From: Nitrospira sp.
GTDB lineage: Bacteria > Nitrospirota > Nitrospiria > Nitrospirales > Nitrospiraceae
Length of the DNA stretch: 64,000 nucleotides
NCBI GenBank assembly: GCA_018242725.1
Contig: JAFEBI010000006.1
Location: 75,888 to 139,887 of the forward strand
Reading direction: 5' to 3'
In this document: positions 43,691 to 52,062 of the stretch, piece after piece
Layout of the letters: every line of letters begins with the position of its first letter
Position numbering within the stretch: position 1 is the first letter of the stretch
Translations under genes and position numbers: made by a program
Notes under the pieces: model-generated
Told to the model about the DNA's origin: nothing
The model's input: the letters and a program-made list of their open reading frames with translations, nothing else
Databases searched by the model: none

Positions 43691-44659
43691 GTGAAGACGT
43701 TTCTGGATAGCAGTTTACTCGCCCCTCCAAGTTGCGCAGCCAGTCCTCATGCCTGTTCTCTGTGTGATACAGTCTCGTTGATCGTCGTGAACTACAATGC
43801 ATGCGACTGCCTTATTGCATGTGTCTCGTCTGCCTTAAGTCAGGTAGGCGAGGTGATCGTGGTAGACAATGCCTCAAGCGACGACAGCGTGGTGCGACTT
43901 CAAGCCGCTTTTTCAGCTGACCGGCGGTTAAAGATTGTTCGTAACTGTAGCAATCTTGGGTTTGCGGCAGCTTGTAATATCGGGGCTGACCACTCCACCG
44001 GAAGTTATCTGTTCTTTCTCAACCCAGATTGTGTGCTGGAGCTGGATTCTGTGAAACATCTGATTCGAGTGCTGGACGACTATCCGGATGTGGGGATGGT
44101 GGGTGGTCTGCTGGTCAATCCGGATGGCACCGAACAAGCGGGGGGGCGGCGGGCCATTCCAACACCGTGGCGATCTTTTGTGCGGGCATTTGGATTGTCT
44201 CGTTTTGCAGACCGTTGGCCACGCCTGTTTTTTGATTTTCATTTACACAAACAGCCCCTGCCGACTCACCCTATTGAAGTCGAGGCAATTTCCGGAGCGT
44301 GCATGTTGATTCGTCGTATCGTGATGCAAGAGATTGGGCGTTGGGACGAAGGGTATTTCCTGCATTGTGAAGACCTGGATTTTTCCATGACCCTGCGAGG
44401 CAAGGGATGGAAAATTATGTTTGTGCCTGATGCCAGGATCATTCATGACAAAGGAGTCTGCAGCCGCTCGCGTCCTATATTTGTCGAATGGCATAAGCAT
44501 CGAGGGATGATGCGGTTCTATCGCAAGTTTTTTCAGCATCAGTACCCAGGGCCGTTGATGTGGTTGGTGGCGCTCGGTATCTGGCTGCGCTTTGGCTTCA
44601 TTGCGTCATACCACTCCGCATTGCTCACAATACGGTATCTCGGGATTCAGCGTGGATGA
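43691..44659 (+). CDS. Glycosyltransferase family 2 (WbbL-like)
   Basis: 322 aa from GTG 43691; TTG 43688 is an alternative. GT2 marks are TVSLIVVNYNACDCLIACV, EVIVVDNASSDDSVV, NLGFAAACNIGADHSTGSYL and FLNPDCVLELDS. The EAISGACMLIRRIVMQEIGR and EGYFLHCEDLDFSMTLRGKG motifs are shared with the rhamnosyltransferase WbbL. The C-terminus has hydrophobic helices. Its stop overlaps the next gene, which starts eight bases upstream. Confidence 0.87.
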   Translation: MKTFLDSSLLAPPSCAASPHACSLCDTVSLIVVNYNACDCLIACVSSALSQVGEVIVVDNASSDDSVVRLQAAFSADRRLKIVRNCSNLGFAAACNIGADHSTGSYLFFLNPDCVLELDSVKHLIRVLDDYPDVGMVGGLLVNPDGTEQAGGRRAIPTPWRSFVRAFGLSRFADRWPRLFFDFHLHKQPLPTHPIEVEAISGACMLIRRIVMQEIGRWDEGYFLHCEDLDFSMTLRGKGWKIMFVPDARIIHDKGVCSRSRPIFVEWHKHRGMMRFYRKFFQHQYPGPLMWLVALGIWLRFGFIASYHSALLTIRYLGIQRG

Positions 44660-45530
44660 ATCGTCGAAGATTGGGGTGCTTGGGGCAAGCAGCTTTGTCG
44701 GCGAATGCGTGATTCAACGACTGAGAACAAAATGCCGTCACATTGTTGCATTTTCCAGGTCGCCACATGATGGTAAGATCGAATCAGATGTGACGTGGAT
44801 GCAGCTCCCGCTTTCTGTCGCCGGCTCCCGTGAGGTTCCTCCCATCAAAGATTGGGTATCTGTCGCCCCGATTTGGGCACTGCCTCAGTATTTCTCTATG
44901 ATCGAGGCGTGCGGCGCTCGCCGGATGGTAGTCTTGTCGTCTACGAGCCTTCTTGCAAAGAAAGATTCACCAGATCAGAGCGAACAGGCGCTCGCGCAAG
45001 GACTGCATGCCGGTGAGCAGGCTCTGCGCATTTGGGCTGAGGCACGAGAAGTTGAGTGGGTCATTTTGCGTCCCACACTGATCTATGGATATGGACAAGA
45101 TAAGAACGTAACGGAGATTCTTTGTTTTATACGTCGATGGGGATTTTTCCCGTTGTTAGGGCGTGCTGATGGGTTGCGTCAGCCGGTACATGTGGAGGAT
45201 GTGGCAATCGCATGTGTTTCGGCTCTCACGGTGCCTGCTGCTGGGAATCGGATATATACTCTCTCGGGTGGTGAAACTCTGTCATACCGAGAGATGGTCT
45301 GCCGCGTCTTCGCTGCTATTGGTAAATGCCCGCATCTGGTGACAGTTCCCCGGCGAATCTTTCGGCTTGCCGTGATGGCACTTCGTCTGCTTCCACGGTA
45401 TCGCAATTGGACGACGGAAATGGCCGAACGCATGAACCGCGATTTGGTGTTTGACCATAGTGATGCCGTACGAGACTTAGGGTTTTCACCAAGACCTTTT
45501 CAACTTGTGCGTGAAGATTTACTCATCTGA
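44652..45530 (+). CDS. NAD-dependent epimerase/dehydratase (extended SDR-like)
   Basis: 292 aa from GTG 44652, which overlaps the previous gene by eight bases. The nearby ATG at 44656 is out of frame. The Rossmann motif is KIGVLGASSFVGECVIQRL. VVLSSTSLLAKKD precedes an atypical region without a clear YxxxK, but WVILRPTLIYGYGQDKNVTE and YTLSGGETLSYREMV are typical of NmrA/epimerase-like nucleotide-sugar enzymes. It may bind a sugar nucleotide or act as a reductase. The missing catalytic tyrosine lowers certainty. Confidence 0.72.
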   Translation: MDESSKIGVLGASSFVGECVIQRLRTKCRHIVAFSRSPHDGKIESDVTWMQLPLSVAGSREVPPIKDWVSVAPIWALPQYFSMIEACGARRMVVLSSTSLLAKKDSPDQSEQALAQGLHAGEQALRIWAEAREVEWVILRPTLIYGYGQDKNVTEILCFIRRWGFFPLLGRADGLRQPVHVEDVAIACVSALTVPAAGNRIYTLSGGETLSYREMVCRVFAAIGKCPHLVTVPRRIFRLAVMALRLLPRYRNWTTEMAERMNRDLVFDHSDAVRDLGFSPRPFQLVREDLLI

Positions 45531-45623
45531 ACACTGACGTGCGATGGTGATCGTACTTAGGCGTGAAACCGGTGTAAATTAGGTGGTGCGAGTAGTGCAG
45601 TCGATTCATCCGACATATTAGTT

Positions 45624-45651
45624 TTGCAAAGTGCTGCCTGCCAGGTATGAT
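45624..45651 (+). promoter_or_regulatory. Probable sigma-70 promoter before the kdsC-like/manC/manB group
   Basis: TTGCAA (45624-45629), a 16-base spacer and TATGAT (45646-45651). The 185-base gap 45531-45715 separates the glycan genes from this group. The promoter lies 64 bases before the kdsC-like start codon. Confidence 0.5.
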
Positions 45652-45715
45652 GACGCACGGTGAGGTCTTTCAAATCAAACGGTATTCGATGTGTGACTGA
45701 GTAGTGGACAGACTC

Positions 45716-46270
45716 ATGGCGAAAAAAACCGCGAGGCGAGGTTTCGGAGGTAAGCAACTGTCGAAGGCGACACTCCGACAGATTCGGCTTTTTGCCACCG
45801 ATGTGGACGGAGTCCTCACCGATGCGGGGATGTATTATTCCGAGTCAGGTGATGAGTGGAAGAAGTTCAATACGCGTGATGGAATGGGCCTCAAACTCCT
45901 GCAGAAGGCCGGGCTCATCACGGCGATCGTGACACAGGAACGAACCAGATTGGTCGCGCGGCGGGCAGAAAAATTGGCGATTCCTGAGCTTCACCAGGGT
46001 GTGATGGATAAGCTGTCAGTCATTCGGGAAATGGCCTCACGGCATGGCATTTCGCTTCAACAGATCGCCTATATCGGCGACGATGTGAACGATCTCGCAG
46101 CCTTGAAGGCTGTGGGTGTGTCGGCGGCTCCGGCTGATGGGCTTCCTCAAGTGCTGGACGTCGTCGACTATGTCTGTCAGAAGAAGGGCGGAGAGGGAGC
46201 GGTCAGGGAGCTTACTGAGCTGATACTTCAATCACGAGTCGAATCGAGGACGACTAAGCGGAGAGGGTGA
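45716..46270 (+). CDS. kdsC: HAD phosphatase, KdsC (KDO-8-phosphate phosphatase) family
   Basis: 184 aa from ATG 45716; GTG 45704 would add four residues. HAD motif I is RLFATDVDGVLTDAGMYY, and motif IV is IAYIGDDVNDLAALKAVGVS. KdsC proteins are about 170-190 aa tetramers that make free KDO for LPS. The gene is not beside kdsA or kdsB here but opens the GDP-mannose group. It could alternatively be a phosphatase for another sugar acid. Confidence 0.8.
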   Translation: MAKKTARRGFGGKQLSKATLRQIRLFATDVDGVLTDAGMYYSESGDEWKKFNTRDGMGLKLLQKAGLITAIVTQERTRLVARRAEKLAIPELHQGVMDKLSVIREMASRHGISLQQIAYIGDDVNDLAALKAVGVSAAPADGLPQVLDVVDYVCQKKGGEGAVRELTELILQSRVESRTTKRRG

Positions 46271-46284
46271 GGGGGGAAGGAAGG

Positions 46285-47736
46285 ATGGTCAGCAAACATA
46301 CCGTCTATCCAGTCATTATGGCGGGCGGAAGCGGGACCAGGTTTTGGCCCTTGAGCCGACATCTGTTTCCAAAGCAGCTGTTGCGGATCGGCGGCGAACA
46401 TAGCTTGATTCAGCAAACGATGCGGCGTGTGCTGGGCTGTGCTCCGGCATCCAATGTCTTGATTTCCACCAACGCCGCACAAGCCGACCTTATTCGTGTG
46501 CAACTCACCGATTGGAAAGAAGATCTTGCTGAGGGGTTTGTGTTGGAACCGGAAGGACGGAATACGGCTCCCGCGATTGCCTTGGCTGCGCTGGAGGCTC
46601 AGCAACGGGATCCTGATGCAATCATGTTGGTCGTACCTGCCGATCATGTGGTCACCGGTCAGCGAGATTTCGAAACGGCGGTTCAACTGGCTTGTCAATT
46701 GGCAGAAGCGGGATACTTGGTGACCTTTGGGATCAAACCGATTCGTCCGGAAACCGGCTATGGATATATCAAGCCGAACGACAAGATTGCATTGAGGAAA
46801 CGTGGAAAATTGCGAGGCTTTTCAGTGCACAAATTTGTGGAAAAGCCCAATGTTGCCAAAGCGACGCAGTATCTCAAAGCCGGGAACTATTATTGGAACA
46901 GTGGGATGTTTATCTGGCGGGCCGCGACGATTTTGGAAGAGATCCGTCGGCACCAGCCTGCCATTGCCGGAGCGATGGATCGAATCAGAGAATTGCGCAT
47001 GAGTCATGCATCTAAGTCAGACATTGAAGATCTCTATCGAAGCATTAACCCAGTCTCTATCGACAATGGTGTGATGGAACGCTCGTCGAAGGCCGCTGTG
47101 ATTCCGGTGGCGTTCAAATGGTCGGACGTCGGGAGTTGGGGGAGTTTGGATGAAGTGGCCTCGAGGGATAAGGCTGGGAATGTGACGACTGGGCGTGTGG
47201 TGGACATAGAGAGTTGTCGGTCCATCGTCTATGCTGACAGGCGGGTTGTGGCGACGATCGGACTCCAGGACATGGTCGTGGTGGATACGCCGGACGCGAC
47301 GTTGGTCTGCCCAAAGTCGCGGGCACAGGATGTGAAGAAGGTCGTCGATATTCTCAAGCAACAGAAGGCGCCGGAACATTTGGAGCACGTGACCGTTCAG
47401 CGTCCATGGGGCTCCTACACCGTGTTGGAAGAGGGGCCAGGATTCAAAGTGAAACGAGTGACGGTCAATCCAGGCGGGCGACTCTCACTGCAAATGCATC
47501 ATCAACGCAGTGAGCATTGGGTGGTCATCGCGGGAACAGCACGAGTGACCAGGGGGGAAGAGATTTTTGATTTGCAGGTTGGGCAGAGTGCGGCCATTCC
47601 GATGAAGACGCAGCATCGCTTGGAAAATCCAGGGCATGAGACCGTCCATATCATCGAAGTACAGAATGGGTCCTATCTCGGTGAGGATGATATCGTTCGC
47701 TTCAAGGACGATTACGGAAGAACAGCAAGTCGCTGA
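46285..47736 (+). CDS. manC: Mannose-1-phosphate guanylyltransferase / mannose-6-phosphate isomerase
   Basis: 483 aa from ATG 46285, preceded by GGGGGGAAGGAAGG. The pyrophosphorylase motif is VIMAGGSGTRFWPLSRHLFP, continuing KQLL. FVEKPNVAKATQYL and the type II isomerase cupin RPWGSYTVLEEGPGFKVKRV with LQMHHQRSEHWVVIAGTARV are complete. It therefore converts fructose-6-P to mannose-6-P and mannose-1-P to GDP-mannose. Together with manB it supplies GDP-mannose to the glycan. This is the length of AlgA/ManC bifunctional enzymes. Confidence 0.95.
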   Translation: MVSKHTVYPVIMAGGSGTRFWPLSRHLFPKQLLRIGGEHSLIQQTMRRVLGCAPASNVLISTNAAQADLIRVQLTDWKEDLAEGFVLEPEGRNTAPAIALAALEAQQRDPDAIMLVVPADHVVTGQRDFETAVQLACQLAEAGYLVTFGIKPIRPETGYGYIKPNDKIALRKRGKLRGFSVHKFVEKPNVAKATQYLKAGNYYWNSGMFIWRAATILEEIRRHQPAIAGAMDRIRELRMSHASKSDIEDLYRSINPVSIDNGVMERSSKAAVIPVAFKWSDVGSWGSLDEVASRDKAGNVTTGRVVDIESCRSIVYADRRVVATIGLQDMVVVDTPDATLVCPKSRAQDVKKVVDILKQQKAPEHLEHVTVQRPWGSYTVLEEGPGFKVKRVTVNPGGRLSLQMHHQRSEHWVVIAGTARVTRGEEIFDLQVGQSAAIPMKTQHRLENPGHETVHIIEVQNGSYLGEDDIVRFKDDYGRTASR

Positions 47737-47779
47737 CAGCTCAGCACGCTGACACAATGTCGGCATATCGGAGATACTC

Positions 47780-49180
47780 ATGGGATTGTTTCGCGAATAT
47801 GATCTTCGAGGAATCGTCGGCACTGAGCTAACAGAAGAGTTGGCTGAGCAAGTGGGGCTTGCGTACGCCACCTATGCAGGCAAACGTGGAGTTACGGCGA
47901 TCAGCGTAGGCCGTGACGGTCGTCTCAGTTCTCCCGCGTTACAGAAAGCGCTGCTTAAGGGGCTGTTAGCCGGAGGGCTGGATGTCATTGATATCGGAAT
48001 ATGCTCCTCCCCGTTGGTGTATTTCTCGTTATTTACCCTGCCGGTTGGCGGCGGTATCATGATCACCGGGAGTCACAATGCGGCAGAGTACAATGGCTTT
48101 AAAATCTGTCTCGGAAAAACGGCGATTCATGGCGATAACATTCAAGAACTGCGGCGGGTGATGGAAACGGGTATCTTCGCCTCGGGGAATGGACAACTCT
48201 CTGACTATCCGATCATCCCCGACTATCTAGCGTACATCAAAAAAAGCTTTTCGCATGTCAAGGCTGAACGGTTGCACGTTGTGATCGATTGCGGGAACGG
48301 CGCGGCGTCTCTTGTTGCCAAGCAAGCGCTTGAATTGCTGGGGTGCAAAGTTACGGGACTATATTGCGACCTGGACGGGCGTTTCCCCAACCATCATCCG
48401 GATCCCACGGTGCTTGAGAACCTGTCCGACCTCATGCACGCGGTGAGGGATCATCGAGCAGATGTGGGAATCGGCTATGATGGAGACGCGGATCGAATCG
48501 GCGCGGTGGATGAGCAGGGGCAGGTGCTTTGGGGAGATCGTCTTTTGGTGCTGTACGCTCGAGATATTTTGGCTGAGAAGCCAGGGAGTACGATCATCTC
48601 GGAAGTCAAGGCGTCCCAAAGCCTCTACGATGACATCGCCAAACGCGGTGGGCGTGCCGTGATGTGGAAGACCGGGCATTCGTTGATTAAGTCAAAAATG
48701 AAAGAAGAGGCGGCCGTATTGGCTGGAGAAATGTCCGGGCATATGTTTTTTGCGGATCGGTATTTTGGGTATGACGACGCCGTCTATGCATCCTGTCGAT
48801 TGGTGGAGATCCTGGCGAAGGCTCAGCAGCCGCTTTCAGCGTTAGTGTCCGATCTACCCCATTCGGTCGTCACACCTGAGATACGAGTGGATCTCCCGGA
48901 TACCGTCAAGTTTGATGTGGTCGAGCGGGTTCGTAAGAGATTCACTGAACACCTGAAGACCAAACAGGGGCTCGGCCCGAAGAAACTGACACTGAAAAGT
49001 CTGATCACAATCGACGGGGTCCGTGCGATATTCGATGATGGATGGGGCCTGATCCGGGCGTCCAATACCCAACCGGCCTTAGTCCTGAGATTTGAGGCAA
49101 CTTCTTCTGCCCAACTCCAGGCTATTCGAGCGCTCATCGAGGAGGAACTCGTGGAGGCCAAACGAGCGCTCACGTGCTAG
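47780..49180 (+). CDS. manB: Phosphomannomutase/phosphoglucomutase (ManB/AlgC family)
   Basis: 466 aa, the usual family length. The phosphoserine loop is GGGIMITGSHNAAEYNGFKI, in which the common Pro after N is Ala. The metal loop is IGYDGDADRIGAVDEQG. The sugar-binding loop is AGEMSGHMFFADRYFGYDDA and the phosphate-binding loop is RASNTQPALVLRFEA. It interconverts mannose-6-P and mannose-1-P, and in AlgC-like proteins also glucose phosphates. It lies 43 bases after manC. Confidence 0.93.
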   Translation: MGLFREYDLRGIVGTELTEELAEQVGLAYATYAGKRGVTAISVGRDGRLSSPALQKALLKGLLAGGLDVIDIGICSSPLVYFSLFTLPVGGGIMITGSHNAAEYNGFKICLGKTAIHGDNIQELRRVMETGIFASGNGQLSDYPIIPDYLAYIKKSFSHVKAERLHVVIDCGNGAASLVAKQALELLGCKVTGLYCDLDGRFPNHHPDPTVLENLSDLMHAVRDHRADVGIGYDGDADRIGAVDEQGQVLWGDRLLVLYARDILAEKPGSTIISEVKASQSLYDDIAKRGGRAVMWKTGHSLIKSKMKEEAAVLAGEMSGHMFFADRYFGYDDAVYASCRLVEILAKAQQPLSALVSDLPHSVVTPEIRVDLPDTVKFDVVERVRKRFTEHLKTKQGLGPKKLTLKSLITIDGVRAIFDDGWGLIRASNTQPALVLRFEATSSAQLQAIRALIEEELVEAKRALTC

Positions 49181-50013
49181 AATCCATCCCCAGGTGGATC
49201 GGTCTTACTCGCCTGCGTGCCTGCATCGGTTTCTCTGCCGCCATAGGGGGCGTTTCGTTGACTCTCTTGGTTCCCCTTGAGACAACTGCCGCAGAAGGAT
49301 TGGGCGAAACAACGCGTCCCTTCACGGTTGGAGAGCGGCTGACCTACGAGATTTCCTGGCTCAACCTGACTGCAGCCATCGCCGTGATGGAAGTGGCTCC
49401 TACGGAGGACAGAGGAGGGACCTCCTCCACCGCCAAGTTGATTGGGACGGCGCAGTCCACACCGATCATCACAAAGTTCTTTCCGGTGGACAATCGAGTG
49501 GAGTCGAAACTGGATCTGGACACGCTCATGCCGGAGCATCTGACCTTTCGGCGGCGTGAAGGCAAAAAGAAAGAGGATATCGAATATTCATTCAATCAAA
49601 AGGAAGGGACGGTCACCGCAGTCAGAGGAGGAACTACCGAGTCATTGCCCATTCCAGGCGGGACTCATGACATCATTTCTTGCCTGTACTATACGCGCGC
49701 TGTGTTGCCGCCTAAGCCGGGCGCCTCACTCAAGATGAATGTGTATCATGATAAGAAGAACCGGCCGGTCGAGGTACGGGTTGAAGGAATCGAGACTCTT
49801 GAAGGAGGCTGGGGAAAAGTGGAGACGGTACGAGTGCGGGTGATCATGCCGTTTCATGGCCTTTTCATGAATAAAGGGGATATTCATGTGTGGGTCACCA
49901 ATGATGAACGAAAGACCCCTGTTCGCATGAAAGCGAAAGTCGTACTTGGAGCCATCGTCGCCAACCTCGTGGACGGTTGGTCAGGAGTCAGCAGTGTGAA
50001 GCCTGGGTTGTGA
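49174..50013 (+). CDS. DUF3108 domain-containing exported protein
   Basis: 279 aa from GTG 49174, overlapping manB by seven bases. Residues about 1-35 form a signal peptide (CIGFSAAIGGVSLTLLVPLE). PFTVGERLTYEISWLNLTAA is the common opening of DUF3108 proteins. The remaining beta-rich sequence (KFFPVDNRVESKLDLDTLMP) also fits that family. Periplasmic or outer-membrane-associated, function not established. It may belong to the envelope-assembly operon of manC and manB. Confidence 0.82.
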   Translation: MLESIPRWIGLTRLRACIGFSAAIGGVSLTLLVPLETTAAEGLGETTRPFTVGERLTYEISWLNLTAAIAVMEVAPTEDRGGTSSTAKLIGTAQSTPIITKFFPVDNRVESKLDLDTLMPEHLTFRRREGKKKEDIEYSFNQKEGTVTAVRGGTTESLPIPGGTHDIISCLYYTRAVLPPKPGASLKMNVYHDKKNRPVEVRVEGIETLEGGWGKVETVRVRVIMPFHGLFMNKGDIHVWVTNDERKTPVRMKAKVVLGAIVANLVDGWSGVSSVKPGL

Positions 50014-50063
50014 GTAGGAGGTTATTGTTCAGGCGGGGTAAACCCGTTATACTGAGCCTCAGG

Positions 50064-51068
50064 ATGAGACAGTTTCCCACCACATTAAGCCAGTTTATCA
50101 TTCGAAGTCAGGCGGCGTATCCAGGTGCGACTGGAGAGTTTTCCAGTCTGCTGACCCAAATTGGCCTGGTCGGCAAACTTATTTCTCAAGATCTTCGACG
50201 TGCAGGGTTGATCAATATTCTTGGGACGACCGGCGAGACCAATGTCCAAGGAGAAACCGTCAAGAAGCTGGATGCCATCGCGAACGATGACTTCGTCAAG
50301 GTCTTTCAAGCCAGCGAACATGTCTGTGCCTTAGCCTCTGAGGAAATGGAGAAGCCGCTCTCGCTGCCGAATAATTGGCCGCGTGGCAAGTACATGCTGC
50401 TCTTCGATCCGTTGGATGGCTCGTCCAACACGGACAACAATATGCCGCTCGGGGCCATTTTTTCCGTGCTCAGATATGGACGAACCGATCAATTGCCGAC
50501 AGAAACAGATTTAATTCGTCCAGGGACCGAACAAGTAGCGGCTGGGTATCTCCTGTATGGATCAAGCACGATGTTGGTATACACCGTTGGGCAAGGTGTT
50601 TATGGATTTACGCTGGATCCTGATATCGGAGAGTATTTATTGTCCCACGAGCGGATGAGGATTCCTGAAAAGGGCAAGGTCTATGCCGCCAACGAAGGGA
50701 ACTATAACAAGTGGCCTGAGGGAATAAGGAAGTATGTGGATTCGCTCAAAGTCACCGATAAGGCGACAGGGCGTCCTTATAGCGCGAGGTATTCAGGCTG
50801 CTTGGTGGCGGATGTGCATCGCCTATTGCTCGGGGGAGGGATCTATCTCTATCCAGGGGAAGTTGACAAGCCAGAGGGGAAGCTGCGACTGCTCTACGAG
50901 GCGAACCCACTGGCGCTGGTGGTTGAGCAGGCTGGAGGGAAGGCCTCAACCGGCACGATGAGGATATTGGACGTCGAAGCCAAAAAATTACATCAGCGTG
51001 TCTCCTTGCTTATCGGGAGTCGACTCGATGTGGAACAGGCGGAGGCGTATATTCAAGGGAGAGGATAG
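50064..51068 (+). CDS. fbp: Fructose-1,6-bisphosphatase, class I
   Basis: 334 aa from ATG 50064 (MRQFPTTLSQFIIR). The metal-binding signature YMLLFDPLDGSSNTDNNMPL is complete, as are YAANEGNYNKWPEGIRKYVD and ARYSGCLVADVHRLLLGGGI. FKVF-type residues for substrate are seen in AYPGEVDKPEGKLRLLYEA-like text (YLYPGEVDKPEGKLRLLYEA). It forms fructose-6-P from fructose-1,6-bisphosphate in gluconeogenesis or the Calvin-type route. Located between manB and aldolase, it could feed ManC. Confidence 0.95.
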   Translation: MRQFPTTLSQFIIRSQAAYPGATGEFSSLLTQIGLVGKLISQDLRRAGLINILGTTGETNVQGETVKKLDAIANDDFVKVFQASEHVCALASEEMEKPLSLPNNWPRGKYMLLFDPLDGSSNTDNNMPLGAIFSVLRYGRTDQLPTETDLIRPGTEQVAAGYLLYGSSTMLVYTVGQGVYGFTLDPDIGEYLLSHERMRIPEKGKVYAANEGNYNKWPEGIRKYVDSLKVTDKATGRPYSARYSGCLVADVHRLLLGGGIYLYPGEVDKPEGKLRLLYEANPLALVVEQAGGKASTGTMRILDVEAKKLHQRVSLLIGSRLDVEQAEAYIQGRG

Positions 51069-51110
51069 GTACTTATCGCTTTGACATGTAGGCGTTGTTT
51101 GGAGGGAATC

Positions 51111-52034
51111 ATGGGAGATCGGGTTCAAGAGATCCTTAGTTGGTACGGTAGTGATAATGCTGGGACGAAGACCAATATCGCCCGCATGTTGCGCTCTGGA
51201 AAATTGGCAGGGACAGGCAAGTTGGTCATTCTCCCCGTCGATCAAGGATTCGAGCATGGCCCGGCTCGAAGTTTTTCGCCGAATCCATCCGGGTACAACC
51301 CCCACTATCATTTTCAACTCGCCATTGATGCCGGTTGCAATGCCTATGCGGCTCCGCTCGGGTTTTTAGAAGCGGGAGCCAGCGAGTTTGCGGGGCAGAT
51401 CCCTCTCATTCTCAAGCTCAATAATCATGACGTGTTGCATGACGACAAGGATCCTTTGCCATCAGTTACCGGGAGTGTGAACGATGCCCTGCGGTTAGGG
51501 TGTTCGGCCGTCGGGTTCACGATTTATCCTGGGTCCGCCCATTGCAATGCGATGTATGAGCAATTGCAAGCCATTGGGGAAGAGGCGAAGGCCAGTGGTC
51601 TGGCCGTTGTGGTGTGGTCCTATCCGAGAGGATCGGCCTTGAGTAAGGAAGGTGAGACGGCCATGGATGTGGTCGCCTATGCGGCGCAGATTGCGGCACA
51701 ATTGGGTGCACATATCATCAAGGTGAAGTTGCCGACCGCGCATTTGGAACAAGCTGCCGCAAAGAAAGTGTATGAGTCTACGCAAATTCCGATTAAGACG
51801 CTGGCGGAGCGAGTCCAGCATGTGGTGCAGAGTTCATTCGATGGCCGGCGGATCGTCATCTTCTCCGGCGGAGCCAAGAGTGAAGATAAGAACGTATTCG
51901 AAGAGGCTCGAGGGATTCGGGATGGAGGTGGGTTTGGCAGCATCATCGGGCGGAACTCATTCCAGCGGCCGAAAACCGAGGCAATCAAGTTTCTCCAGAC
52001 GATCATGGGAATTTACAGCGGCGCAATTCAGTGA
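51111..52034 (+). CDS. fbaB: Class I fructose-bisphosphate aldolase (FbaB/DhnA type)
   Basis: 307 aa from ATG 51111 with GGAGGG upstream. LVILPVDQGFEHGPARSFSP and PLILKLNNHDVLHDDKDPLP with AHIIKVKLPTAHLEQ contain the Schiff-base lysine region of archaeal-type class I aldolases. Phosphate-binding glycines are seen in IVIFSGGAKSEDKN and GGGFGSIIGRNSFQRP. It makes fructose-1,6-bisphosphate from triose phosphates. With the adjacent bisphosphatase it gives a compact gluconeogenic unit. Confidence 0.93.
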   Translation: MGDRVQEILSWYGSDNAGTKTNIARMLRSGKLAGTGKLVILPVDQGFEHGPARSFSPNPSGYNPHYHFQLAIDAGCNAYAAPLGFLEAGASEFAGQIPLILKLNNHDVLHDDKDPLPSVTGSVNDALRLGCSAVGFTIYPGSAHCNAMYEQLQAIGEEAKASGLAVVVWSYPRGSALSKEGETAMDVVAYAAQIAAQLGAHIIKVKLPTAHLEQAAAKKVYESTQIPIKTLAERVQHVVQSSFDGRRIVIFSGGAKSEDKNVFEEARGIRDGGGFGSIIGRNSFQRPKTEAIKFLQTIMGIYSGAIQ

Positions 52035-52062
52035 GCGCTCCCACGGTCATGGATAAAAGCGG

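Noticed and set aside
44656-44659. ATGA overlap as the start of the epimerase gene
   Set aside because: ATG 44656 is out of frame with the Rossmann sequence; GTG 44652 is in frame and gives KIGVLGASSFVG.
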